Shown: piece by piece, positions 31,731-40,968 of the stretch
Numbering within the stretch: the first letter of the stretch is position 1
Layout: every line of letters begins with the position of its first letter
Source of the DNA: CALBPI01 sp039027435
GTDB lineage: Bacteria > Pseudomonadota > Gammaproteobacteria > Steroidobacterales > Woeseiaceae
Direction of reading: 5' to 3'
Assembly: GCA_039027435.1 (NCBI GenBank)
Contig: JBCCKF010000001.1
Location: forward strand, 124,001-188,000
DNA: 64,000 nt
Notes under the pieces: generated by a model
Databases searched by the model: none
What the model saw: the letters and a program-made list of their open reading frames with translations, nothing else
Told to the model about the DNA's origin: nothing
Program-made: the position numbers and the translations under genes

Positions 31731-34343
31731 TTAGCGCGTTTTTTCGTTGACCCAATCAACAACCAAACCCAATGATTCATCGAGGTTCTCGGGTTGATTT
31801 CCGCCAGCCTGCGCAAAATCCGGGCGCCCGCCACCTTTTCCACCGACGCCATTCGCTACCACATTGACGAGTTCTCCGGCCTTTAAGGATGTCGTCAGGC
31901 TCTTGGATACGCCTGCGGCAAGACGGACCTTGTCCCCCTCCGCGGTACCCAGAACGACCACGCTCTTCGGCCCAAGCTTGTCTTTCAATTGATCGACCGC
32001 ATCGCGCAGAGATTTGGCATCAGCTCCATCTACGCGCACGGCCAATACCTTGATATCCCCGACCGCCACAGCCGACGCAGTCAGGTCTGTACTGCCACCT
32101 GACACCAACTGCTTGCGCAGGACCGCCAATTCCTTCTCCAGGGATTTACCGCGAGCCAGCAACTGCTCTACCTTCATCACCGCTTCTTCCGGCGCGGCTT
32201 TCATTCGAGCGGCCACTTCTGAGAGCGCCTTGGCTTGCTGCCGTGCGAATGACAAAGCGGCGGATCCGGTGACCGCTTCAATACGCCGTACGCCGGCTGC
32301 TACGCCCGACTCGGAGACGACACGGAATGAGCCGATATCGCCCGTGCGACTGACGTGCGTCCCGCCGCACAATTCCATCGAGGTGCTACCGAGTCGCAGG
32401 ACACGCACATCATCGTCATATTTCTCGCCAAACAGCGCCATAGCGCCCGCCTCGACCGCATCGTCGAAAGCCATGACCTTGGTCTCAGCCGCATGATTGG
32501 CGATGATCTCGGCGTTAACCTGATCTTCGATAAGGTCCAACTCTTCCCGCGTCACCGGCTGTTCGTGCGCGAAATCGAAACGCAGTTTCTCGGCGTCTAC
32601 CAACGATCCTTTCTGTACGACATGCTCCCCGAGTATGTGTCGCAACGCAGAGTGCAGCAGATGCGTTGCCGAGTGATTACGACGTATCAATGCGCGACGC
32701 TCACCGTCGACAACGGCCTCCAGCTTCTGGCCGACACTGAGCGTACCGATGCGCTGCGATCCGACATGCACATGCGCCGCGTTGTCCTTGCGCGTGTCCT
32801 GAACGGCAAACTGGCCATCCGGTCCTTTCAATACGCCGGTATCACCGACCTGCCCGCCGCTCTCCGCGTAAAACGGCGTGGTATCGAGCACCACCACCGC
32901 AGGCTGCCCAGCCTCGACCTCTTGAACCTCGGCGCCGTCCACATAGATGGCGACGACCTCACGCCCTTCATCGTGCTCAGACTCGTAACCGGAGAAGTCG
33001 GTAGCAACATCAAGGTTAAGTGCATCCGAGCCCGCAGCACCGAATTTGCTCGCTGCCTTGGCGCGCGCTCTTTGCGCGGCCATTGCACGTTCAAAGCCGA
33101 CCTCCTCTACGCTGAGGTCTCGCTCGCGCGCCATATCAGCGGTCAGGTCCATTGGAAATCCGTAGGTATCGTAGAGCTTAAACACCAGCTCACCGTCGAG
33201 CACCGCACCGTCCAACTCGGCCATCGCCGCCTCGAGCATGCTCATACCCTGCTCAATCGTCTCAGCGAATCGTTGCTCTTCGCGCAACAGCACCTCTGCG
33301 ACCTTCGACTCCGCCTTAAGCAATTCCGGGTAGGCCTCGCCCATTTCCTTAGCCAGTGCGGCAACTAGCTTGTGGAAGAATGGTTCGCGCTGGCCGAGCA
33401 TGTATCCATGGCGAATGGCACGACGAATGATCCGACGCAAGACGTAACCGCGACCCTCGTTTGATGGCCGCACGCCATCGGTCACGAGAAATGCACAAGC
33501 CCGGATGTGATCTGCAATGACTCTGAGAGACGCATTGTCGCTGAATGGCACTCCGACAGCTGCCGCAACCGCCTCAATCAGGCGACGAAAGATATCGGTG
33601 TCGTAAATTGTGTGGACGCCCTGCATAACGGCGGAGACACGCTCAAGACCCATGCCGGTATCAACCGAAGGCTTGGGCAGGGGCGTGAGCTCACCTGACG
33701 CGTCTCGATCGAACTGCATGAACACAAGGTTCCAGATCTCTACGTAACGATCGCCGTCCTCATCCGGGGAGCCCGGCGGGCCGCCAGCAACCTCGGGGCC
33801 ATGATCAAAGAAGATTTCGCTGCAAGGTCCGCAAGGGCCGGTATCACCCATCTGCCAGAAGTTGTCTTTCTCATCCAATCGCGAAATCCGATCGGCGGGG
33901 ACGCCGATGTCGTCGCGCCAGATTGCGGCAGCCTCGTCATCCTCGCGGAAGACAGTCACCCAGAGACGCTCCTCAGGAATCTCCAGCACCTCAGTGACAA
34001 ACGACCAGGCAAACCGAATCGCGTCGCGCTTGAAGTAATCACCGAAGCTGAAATTGCCGAGCATCTCGAAGAAGGTGAGGTGCCGGGCGGTATAGCCGAC
34101 GTTCTCCAGATCGTTGTGCTTGCCGCCCGCACGAACACACCGTTGGGATGTCGTCGCACGCTGATATGCGCGCTGCTCGCTGCCGAGAAAGACATCTTTG
34201 AATTGCACCATGCCCGCGTTGGTAAACAACAACGTCGGGTCGTTGCCCGGGACGAGCGGTGAGCTCGGGACAACGGTGTGGTCCTGTTCGGCAAAATAGC
34301 CGAGAAATGCGGCGCGAAGCTCGCTGGCGGTCAGAGTTTTCAT
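31731..34343 (-). CDS. alaS: Alanyl-tRNA synthetase
   Basis: 870 residues, the usual full length. It has the class II core (about 1-250, with PSVDTGMGLERV as motif 3), the editing domain with zinc motifs HSATHLLH and CGGTH (in ELCGGTHVSRTGDIG), and the C-Ala domain with GGKGGGRPDFAQAGG. It charges tRNA-Ala and clears Ser/Gly mischarging. It lies between recX and csrA on the same strand. Confidence 0.98.
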   Translation of the reverse strand: MKTLTASELRAAFLGYFAEQDHTVVPSSPLVPGNDPTLLFTNAGMVQFKDVFLGSEQRAYQRATTSQRCVRAGGKHNDLENVGYTARHLTFFEMLGNFSFGDYFKRDAIRFAWSFVTEVLEIPEERLWVTVFREDDEAAAIWRDDIGVPADRISRLDEKDNFWQMGDTGPCGPCSEIFFDHGPEVAGGPPGSPDEDGDRYVEIWNLVFMQFDRDASGELTPLPKPSVDTGMGLERVSAVMQGVHTIYDTDIFRRLIEAVAAAVGVPFSDNASLRVIADHIRACAFLVTDGVRPSNEGRGYVLRRIIRRAIRHGYMLGQREPFFHKLVAALAKEMGEAYPELLKAESKVAEVLLREEQRFAETIEQGMSMLEAAMAELDGAVLDGELVFKLYDTYGFPMDLTADMARERDLSVEEVGFERAMAAQRARAKAASKFGAAGSDALNLDVATDFSGYESEHDEGREVVAIYVDGAEVQEVEAGQPAVVVLDTTPFYAESGGQVGDTGVLKGPDGQFAVQDTRKDNAAHVHVGSQRIGTLSVGQKLEAVVDGERRALIRRNHSATHLLHSALRHILGEHVVQKGSLVDAEKLRFDFAHEQPVTREELDLIEDQVNAEIIANHAAETKVMAFDDAVEAGAMALFGEKYDDDVRVLRLGSTSMELCGGTHVSRTGDIGSFRVVSESGVAAGVRRIEAVTGSAALSFARQQAKALSEVAARMKAAPEEAVMKVEQLLARGKSLEKELAVLRKQLVSGGSTDLTASAVAVGDIKVLAVRVDGADAKSLRDAVDQLKDKLGPKSVVVLGTAEGDKVRLAAGVSKSLTTSLKAGELVNVVANGVGGKGGGRPDFAQAGGNQPENLDESLGLVVDWVNEKTR

Positions 34344-34371
34344 AGCCGCCGGATTATTCCACAGGCAGCGG

Positions 34372-34830
34372 TCAGGACATAGCGACCGAAATCTGTTCCT
34401 GCGAAAAACCTCGGTAGGTCAGGAATCGCATCTGCTTGGCTTTGAGTTCGAAAGTCTCGGGAACGGCTTCGCCGTATTTGCGCACCCGGACATCTCGAGC
34501 CAGCGCACCCCAGTCGAACTCGCTCTCGCGCAGCGCTTCATCCACCAGCCCATCGCTCAATCGCTTCGCACGCAGCTCCGCGCGAATACGCTGCGGGCCT
34601 TTGCCTTGCCGGAATCGGCTCGACACAAATGCTTCAGCGAAGCGCCTGTCCGACTGCAGCCCCTCCTCGCGCAGGCGAGAGAGCTCTGCGACCACGACCT
34701 CGGGCTCGAAACCCCGGTCGCAGAGCTTATCTACTAACTCGTCGAATCCATGCTCGCGCCGGGCCAGCGCGTCCATCGCGCGCTTGCGGCACTGGTTCGG
34801 CGACAGGCTCGACGAATCTGGGTCGCTCAC
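34372..34830 (-). CDS. recX: Recombination regulatory protein RecX
   Basis: 152 residues of tandem three-helix RecX repeats, with RFAEAFVSSRFRQGKGPQRI typical of the family. It modulates RecA filament extension. It starts with GTG at 34830 and overlaps the recA stop by four bases (GTGA), so it is translationally coupled to recA and SOS-controlled with it. Confidence 0.95.
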   Translation of the reverse strand: MSDPDSSSLSPNQCRKRAMDALARREHGFDELVDKLCDRGFEPEVVVAELSRLREEGLQSDRRFAEAFVSSRFRQGKGPQRIRAELRAKRLSDGLVDEALRESEFDWGALARDVRVRKYGEAVPETFELKAKQMRFLTYRGFSQEQISVAMS

Positions 34831-35864
34831 GCTTCTTCGGGTTCGTTCTCTTCTTCGGCCTCAATTGCCTCAGGATTCGGCAGGAGCACGCCACGAATTC
34901 GCGCTTCGATATCGTTGGCAATATCCGGATTGGTCTTGAGGAATTCGCGAACATTTTCCTTGCCTTGTCCGATGCGATCTCCGTTGTAGCTGTACCAGGA
35001 GCCCGCCTTATCGACGATGCCGTTGGCCACACCCAGATCGATCAGCTCACCCTCGAGGGAGATGCCCTGTCCGTAAAGAATCTCAAATTCCGCAATTCGG
35101 AATGGCGGTGACACCTTATTCTTGACGACTTTGACGCGTGTCTGGTTACCCACCACCTCATCGCCCTTCTTGATCGCACCGATTCGGCGAATGTCCAGGC
35201 GCACCGAGGAGTAGAACTTCAGCGCGTTACCGCCCGTCGTCGTCTCCGGGCTGCCGAACATGACGCCGATCTTCATACGAATCTGGTTGATGAAAATCAC
35301 CATCGCGTTGGATCGTTTGATGTTACCGGTCAGCTTGCGCAGCGCCTGCGACATCAATCGCGCCTGCAGGCCAACGTGCGAGTCACCCATCTCGCCCTCG
35401 ATTTCCGCTTTTGGCGTTAATGCAGCCACCGAATCGACCACAATCACGTCGACTGCCCCGGAGCGCACCAGCATGTCGGTGATTTCCAGCGCTTGCTCGC
35501 CCGTGTCGGGTTGGGACACCAGAAGATCATCGACGTTCACACCGAGTCTCTCGGCATATTGCGGGTCCAGCGCGTGTTCGGCATCAACGAATGCCGCGGT
35601 TCCGCCCGCTTTCTGTGCCTCAGCAACAACCTGCAGAGTCAATGTGGTTTTACCCGAGGACTCCGGGCCGTAGATCTCAACGACTCGGCCTTTCGGCAAC
35701 CCGCCAATACCCAGCGCGACGTCCAGACCGATGGAGCCCGTGGAAACCGCCTCGACGTTCTTGCTCGCAGAGCCATCGCCCAGCCGCATGACCGAGCCTT
35801 TGCCAAACTGTTTCTCGATTTGCCCGAGGGCGGCGGCGAGTGCTTTTTTTCTGTTGTCGTCCAT
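34827..35864 (-). CDS. recA: Recombinase RecA
   Basis: 345 residues. Walker A is GPESSGKTT at about 66-74, and the MAW motif NQIRMKIGVMFGSPETTTGG and the typical acidic C-terminus (EEENEPEEA) are present. It carries out homologous strand exchange and stimulates LexA self-cleavage. A consensus LexA box lies about 45 bases upstream. Confidence 0.99.
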   Translation of the reverse strand: MDDNRKKALAAALGQIEKQFGKGSVMRLGDGSASKNVEAVSTGSIGLDVALGIGGLPKGRVVEIYGPESSGKTTLTLQVVAEAQKAGGTAAFVDAEHALDPQYAERLGVNVDDLLVSQPDTGEQALEITDMLVRSGAVDVIVVDSVAALTPKAEIEGEMGDSHVGLQARLMSQALRKLTGNIKRSNAMVIFINQIRMKIGVMFGSPETTTGGNALKFYSSVRLDIRRIGAIKKGDEVVGNQTRVKVVKNKVSPPFRIAEFEILYGQGISLEGELIDLGVANGIVDKAGSWYSYNGDRIGQGKENVREFLKTNPDIANDIEARIRGVLLPNPEAIEAEEENEPEEA

Positions 35865-35904
35865 TATCGATATCGCTCCGGCGAGATTGGCTCCCGCATC
35901 AAAC

Positions 35905-35924
35905 TACTGTATGGATAAACAGAT
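35905..35924. promoter_or_regulatory. LexA (SOS) box of recA
   Basis: The core CTGTATGGATAAACAG (35907-35922) is an exact CTGT-N8-ACAG match and is flanked by TA and AT. It lies upstream of recA, the expected place. Confidence 0.92.
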
Positions 35925-35992
35925 TATTCCATAACTCTGCGGTAAATGCAGCGTGGCGTTTCTGTACGACTGAACTGGATTTAAAGTTGGTT

Positions 35993-36517
35993 TCAGCTGA
36001 TCTGTGCAAGCTGTTGATCCAGCTCGCAGAGCACCCAGGCAACCGTCTTGGCGCGAACCTCATCGCGGTCACCACGGAAACGCTCCATGCGCGCAATCGT
36101 ACCCTCCGCCGATGACCAGGCCGCCCACACGGTACCGACCGGCTTGTCCGGGGTGCCACCTCCGGGGCCGGCGACGCCACTCGTTGCAACCGCATAATCG
36201 GCGCCGGCAAGCAACCGCACGCCCTCGGCCATTTGTGTGACCACCGACTCGCTGACCGCACCATGAGTGTCCAGCGAGGCCTCACTCACGCCCAGTAGCT
36301 GCATCTTGGCAGCGTTCGCATAGCTCACTACGCCATAACCGAACCATGCTGAACTGCCCGGCAGATCGGTGAGCAATTTCGCGATCCAGCCCCCGGTGCA
36401 GGACTCAGCTGCCGCCAGTGTCTGCCCCCGCTCGGTCAGCATTGTCGCCAATCCCTGCACTGCGCGCTCCGCCTGCACCAGCGGCGGCTGGCCAGGCCTC
36501 GGAAACACTCCGGTCAA
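35993..36517 (-). CDS. pncC: CinA-type nicotinamide-nucleotide amidohydrolase
   Basis: 174 residues corresponding to the C-terminal CinA domain alone. The motifs are AAAESCTGGWIA with the catalytic Ser, GAVSESVVTQMAEGV, and the loop TSGVAGPGGGTPDKPVGTVW. It deamidates NMN to NaMN in pyridine nucleotide recycling. The start is TTG 36517 with AGGAG six bases upstream, and it overlaps the glycosyltransferase stop by four bases. Position next to recA is common in this class. Confidence 0.92.
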   Translation of the reverse strand: MTGVFPRPGQPPLVQAERAVQGLATMLTERGQTLAAAESCTGGWIAKLLTDLPGSSAWFGYGVVSYANAAKMQLLGVSEASLDTHGAVSESVVTQMAEGVRLLAGADYAVATSGVAGPGGGTPDKPVGTVWAAWSSAEGTIARMERFRGDRDEVRAKTVAWVLCELDQQLAQIS

Positions 36518-37605
36518 GTCACTTCTCCTGCGAGCACGTCGTAGAGTGCAGCATACCGCTGCACCATTCGTTCGATCGAGAATGATTCGGCCACGCGCCG
36601 GCTCGCGTTGGCGCCCATCTTGGCGCGCAGGTCAGGATCACCGAGTAGGTGTCCGATTGCAGCGGCCAAAGCCACGCTGTCTCCTGGCGAGACCAACAGA
36701 CCGGTGTGTTCGTGTGCCACTACCTCGACAACCCCACCGGCCTTGAAACCGACGACCGGCACCCCGAGCGCGCCTGCTTGCAACAGGCTCACGCCCAGCC
36801 CCTCCTTGAGCGCCGGATGCACGAGCAGTGTCAGGCTACCCATCAGCTGTACTAGATCATCACGAAATCCTGCAAACACCACCGTGTCGGAAAGGCCTAG
36901 GTTTGCCACCTGCGCTCGCAGCTCCGACTCAAGCGGTCCCTGACCAAAAAACACCACACGCAACCCGGGGAACCGATCACGCAAACCCGGTAAGCCTTCG
37001 ATGAGGAATCTGTGCCCTTTGCGGTCGATGAGCTGCGCGACGACACCAATGACTGGCGTGTCTTCGGAACAATCCGCGAGGATGGACCGGACGTCTGTTT
37101 GCGGCGCCGCGCCGAGTGTGTCGCTGTCGACCGCGCTGCGGATGGTGAGCAGCAACTCTTCCGGCACAGCGGCTGCCTTCAGAACATCCGCAATGGCATC
37201 GCTAATGGCAACCACTCGACGGAAACGTCCACGCATGAGCCAGCGCAGAAAGCCGCCCGGCACGTTATCGACCCGTCGCGTCAAAATCGCCGGACAGCGC
37301 GCAAAAGCACACGCCAGTGGTCCGAGCCAATCCGCACCGCGCCGACTATGCACGTGCACCAGATCGATCGACTCCCGGCGCAACCATCGAGCAAGCCGCA
37401 GCACCGCAAATAGATCATGCTCACCTGCGTAACGCAGAGCCAGATGCGCTTGCCCCTGACGCACCGACCACTGCTGGAGGGCGCTGCTCTCGGGCGTCAC
37501 AAGCACGTGTTCGTGGTCACCGTCTCGCATAGCGTCGAGCAGGTAACGCACCTGCGCAGCGCCGCCGTAGTTATGCCGGCCGAATTCGAGGTGGGCGATT
37601 TTCAC
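36514..37605 (-). CDS. Glycosyltransferase family 4
   Basis: 363 residues of GT-B fold. The start is GTG at 37605, giving the typical N-terminus KIAHLEFGRHNYGGAAQ with the Gly-rich acceptor loop. The nucleotide-sugar part has EGLGVSLLQAGALGVPVVG, the ExxxxxxxE-like donor motif of GT4. It probably adds a sugar to lipopolysaccharide or a lipid-linked acceptor in the cytoplasm. It is divergent from mutS and upstream of the CinA-type gene. Donor and acceptor are unknown. Confidence 0.88.
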   Translation of the reverse strand: MKIAHLEFGRHNYGGAAQVRYLLDAMRDGDHEHVLVTPESSALQQWSVRQGQAHLALRYAGEHDLFAVLRLARWLRRESIDLVHVHSRRGADWLGPLACAFARCPAILTRRVDNVPGGFLRWLMRGRFRRVVAISDAIADVLKAAAVPEELLLTIRSAVDSDTLGAAPQTDVRSILADCSEDTPVIGVVAQLIDRKGHRFLIEGLPGLRDRFPGLRVVFFGQGPLESELRAQVANLGLSDTVVFAGFRDDLVQLMGSLTLLVHPALKEGLGVSLLQAGALGVPVVGFKAGGVVEVVAHEHTGLLVSPGDSVALAAAIGHLLGDPDLRAKMGANASRRVAESFSIERMVQRYAALYDVLAGEVT

Positions 37606-37687
37606 GGGCGCATCGTGACACGTTCGACTTGTCGTGAACATCTCGCTAGCATCCAGAACCGTTTCGCGAGCAATCGATTCCCAGCGC

Positions 37688-40276
37688 ATGGCCGACGCCT
37701 CTCAGCACACACCCATGATGCGCCAGTACCTGGCGTTAAAGGCCGGCTACCCGGACACACTCCTGTTCTATCGCATGGGCGATTTCTATGAGTTGTTCAA
37801 CGAAGACGCTGTGCGTGCGGCCGGGTTGATCGACATCACGCTGACCGCGCGCGGCAAATCCGCCGGCGAGCCGATTCCGATGGCAGGTGTCCCGTATCAC
37901 GCGGCGGACGGCTATATCGCAAAGTTGCTCGCGCTGGGCGAGTCAGTAGCTATCTGCGAACAGGTGGGTGATCCCGCCACGAGCAAGGGTCCCGTCGAGC
38001 GTGAGGTCGTGCGTATTGTGACGCCGGGAACGCTGACCGACGAATCCCTGCTCGATGCGCGCCCCAGCATCGTGGCTGCGATTTGCTGGCAAAAGGATGG
38101 CGTCGGCGTTGCCGCGTTGGAACTCGCGGCGGGCCGCTTCGAAGTGGCACTGGTCGGCACGAGTCTCGACGATATCGCCTCGGAACTCGCTCGACTTGGC
38201 GCGGCAGAGATTTTGTTCAGGGAAGCGGATGAAGCGCGCCTCACCGCGCTGAAGACACAGTGGCCCGGTGTGGTCTGGCAGGCCAGCCATGACTGGCACT
38301 TCGATCCCGAAACCGCCGAACGATTACTGGTCGAGCACTTCGGTACGCGCGACTTGTCGGGCTTTGGTCTCGTTGAGACCGATGCGCGCATCATGGCATG
38401 CGGCGCCTTACTCGAGTACGCGCAACGCACACAAAAGCGTGCTTTGCCGCACGTCAGGAGCCTGCGGGTCAGAGACATCGATACGCATGTCAAACTGGAC
38501 GCAACCACGCGGCGTAACCTGGAACTGGATACCAGCCTGTCGGATAACCCTGCGCTGACCGTTGCAGGCGTTCTTGACCACTGCGCAACAGCCATGGGCA
38601 GCCGCTTGTTGCGGCGCTGGCTGCGCGAGCCGCTGACCGACAATGCCGACCTGAATGCCCGCTACGACGCGATCGAAGCACTGGCGGACGTCAGCGCACG
38701 CACGCGACTGAACACCGCATTGGAACGCTGCGGAGATGTCGAACGTATCCTCGCGCGTATCGCCTTGCGGCGCGCCAGACCGCGTGACCTGGCACGTTTG
38801 AGCGTCACCCTCGGGGTACTACCCGAGGTTGCGCAATCACTCGAGCTGCTCGACGGATCGCTGCTCGGTTCGCTTCGCACCCAGCTCGGTGACCATACCC
38901 ACCTCGCGCACCACCTCGACGAAGCAGTTCAGGATACGCCGCCCGCTTTCCTGCGAGACGGGGATGTCTTCAAGAGCGGGTTCGACAGCAAACTCGATGA
39001 GCTGCGCGAGATACGGGATAACGCGAACGGCTTTCTGGAGGCCTTGGAGGTCCGCGAGCGCGAGCGCACCGGTTTGGCAACGTTGAAGGTGGGCTATAAC
39101 CGGGTCCATGGCTACTACATCGAAATCAGCAAGGCGCAGGCCGTCGATGCGCCAGAGGAATACACGCGCCGCCAGACGCTGAAGGCAGCCGAACGCTACA
39201 TCACACCGGAGCTCAAGCGCTTCGAAGACCAGGTGCTCGGCGCGCGTGACAAGGCGATGGCTCGCGAGCGGGAATTGTTTGAGCAGCTGCTCGACGAATT
39301 GCAGGCCGAATTGCCGGGCTTGCAAACGATGGCGGCCGCGCTCTCTGCAATTGATGTTCTTGCTAATCTCGCCGACGTTCGCGAACGGCTTCAACTGGTG
39401 CGGCCAAAACTCGTTGATCAACCCGTTATCGAAGTCGAGGGTGGACGGCATCTGGTAGTGGAACACGCGCTCGGCGACCGGTTTGTTCCGAACGATTTGC
39501 GAATGGATGCCCAACGCCGGTTGCTTGTCATCACTGGGCCCAACATGGGCGGTAAATCAACCTTCATGCGCCAAACCGCGCTGCTCGTGATCCTCGCGCG
39601 CATGGGCAGCTTCGTACCGGCAACGGCGATGCGTCTTGGGCCGATTGATCGCGTGTTCACGCGCATCGGCGCTAGCGACGATCTCGCCGGTGGACGCTCC
39701 ACCTTCATGGTGGAGATGACCGAGACCGCGAACATCCTGCACAACGCGACGGACCACAGTCTTGTTCTGATGGACGAGATCGGACGCGGCACCAGCACCT
39801 TCGACGGGTTGTCTCTGGCGTGGGCAGCAGCGGACCACATGGCCTCAACGGTACGCGCGTTCACGCTGTTCGCAACACACTACTTCGAACTCACGGGCTT
39901 GCCACAGAGCCAACCCACTGCCGCCAACGTGCACCTCGATGCAACGGACCACAACGGGCGGTTGGTGTTCTTGCACAGTGTTAAACCCGGCCCTGCAAAT
40001 CAGAGTTATGGCTTGCAGGTCGCCGCGCTCGCCGGCGTTCCTCGTGCCGTCGTCAAGCGCGCCCGTCGTTACCTCGCCCATCTGGAAGCGGATCAAGGCG
40101 GCGGCGATACAGGCCAGGCCACTTTGGACTTCAGTGCAATAGAGCCAGAAGCGGAGGGATTGAGCGAAAGCGAGGCGGCGATCCTCGATGCGGTTAGCGG
40201 TCTGGACCCTGACGGGCTGTCTGCGCGCGACGCGCTTGAACTCATCTATCAGTTAGCTGCGCTCAGCAAACGCTAG
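37688..40276 (+). CDS. mutS: DNA mismatch repair protein MutS
   Basis: 862 residues from the ATG at 37688, which gives the normal N-terminus TPMMRQYLALKAGYPDTLLF. The mismatch-reading Phe-x-Glu is FYE in GDFYELF. The clamp and lever domains follow. The ATPase has Walker A GPNMGGKST (about 617-625) and DEIGRGTST. It recognises mispairs and recruits MutL. An upstream in-frame ATG at 37634 is less likely. Confidence 0.98.
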   Translation: MADASQHTPMMRQYLALKAGYPDTLLFYRMGDFYELFNEDAVRAAGLIDITLTARGKSAGEPIPMAGVPYHAADGYIAKLLALGESVAICEQVGDPATSKGPVEREVVRIVTPGTLTDESLLDARPSIVAAICWQKDGVGVAALELAAGRFEVALVGTSLDDIASELARLGAAEILFREADEARLTALKTQWPGVVWQASHDWHFDPETAERLLVEHFGTRDLSGFGLVETDARIMACGALLEYAQRTQKRALPHVRSLRVRDIDTHVKLDATTRRNLELDTSLSDNPALTVAGVLDHCATAMGSRLLRRWLREPLTDNADLNARYDAIEALADVSARTRLNTALERCGDVERILARIALRRARPRDLARLSVTLGVLPEVAQSLELLDGSLLGSLRTQLGDHTHLAHHLDEAVQDTPPAFLRDGDVFKSGFDSKLDELREIRDNANGFLEALEVRERERTGLATLKVGYNRVHGYYIEISKAQAVDAPEEYTRRQTLKAAERYITPELKRFEDQVLGARDKAMARERELFEQLLDELQAELPGLQTMAAALSAIDVLANLADVRERLQLVRPKLVDQPVIEVEGGRHLVVEHALGDRFVPNDLRMDAQRRLLVITGPNMGGKSTFMRQTALLVILARMGSFVPATAMRLGPIDRVFTRIGASDDLAGGRSTFMVEMTETANILHNATDHSLVLMDEIGRGTSTFDGLSLAWAAADHMASTVRAFTLFATHYFELTGLPQSQPTAANVHLDATDHNGRLVFLHSVKPGPANQSYGLQVAALAGVPRAVVKRARRYLAHLEADQGGGDTGQATLDFSAIEPEAEGLSESEAAILDAVSGLDPDGLSARDALELIYQLAALSKR

Positions 40277-40278
40277 CA

Positions 40279-40968
40279 TCACGACATTTCGCGGAGTTTC
40301 TTGCGCTCGCGGTTGAATCGACCGTGGTTCAGGAACGCGGCGACCTGATCGGTCACCTCGCGAGATGTCACTAGTGTTGTGTGCGTTGCGGCAAGTTTGA
40401 GGTGATCAGTGAGTAATGGGGATCGCGTCTCTTCGACTGCGACAGTACCGTCATTGGGTTCGGGAAGATTGGTGACGACCCGACCGAGACCAACGCCCAA
40501 CGTGCCGGCGATCATCCCGATTTCCCTGACGTCAAAACAGGGAGCCCAGCGCGATGCATCCTGTGCGAGCACTTCCTCAACCAATGATTGTCCGAGCAGG
40601 CTCCCATCCCCGGGTAGCATCGCGATGCGCTCGGCGGCGACGCCACCGGCCAGCGGGGTGCCCAACATCACCACCCGACCGGGCGGTGCGGCATCCCACT
40701 CAGACAGCATCTTGAGAATGACAAGACCACCTAGGCTGTGGCCGACAAAATGACACTGGCTACCGGGACGCGGCCTTAGCTCGTGTTCGGCAAACTCCCG
40801 CAGATGTTTGGCGTTCTGCTCGAGCGTCGCGCGTACGGTGCGGTAGTGGAGTTGGCGCGTATCAAACCGGTATCGATCGGTCAGTCGGCGGCGCATCACG
40901 CTGGCTTCGGTGCCGTTGAGCCAGAGCCCGTGCACCATCACGACATGCGAGGTCTCGCCGTCGGTCAC
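40279..40968 (-). CDS. Alpha/beta hydrolase, lipase/esterase-like
   Basis: 229 residues. The N-terminus VVMVHGLWLNGTEA contains the oxyanion HG motif, and the nucleophile elbow is GHSLGG at about 74-79. The catalytic His probably lies near LAATHTTLV. There is no signal peptide, so it is a cytoplasmic esterase-like enzyme. The start is GTG 40968, overlapping the aspS stop by four bases (GTGA), so it is coupled to aspS. The stop is 2 bases from the convergent mutS stop. Confidence 0.82.
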   Translation of the reverse strand: MTDGETSHVVMVHGLWLNGTEASVMRRRLTDRYRFDTRQLHYRTVRATLEQNAKHLREFAEHELRPRPGSQCHFVGHSLGGLVILKMLSEWDAAPPGRVVMLGTPLAGGVAAERIAMLPGDGSLLGQSLVEEVLAQDASRWAPCFDVREIGMIAGTLGVGLGRVVTNLPEPNDGTVAVEETRSPLLTDHLKLAATHTTLVTSREVTDQVAAFLNHGRFNRERKKLREMS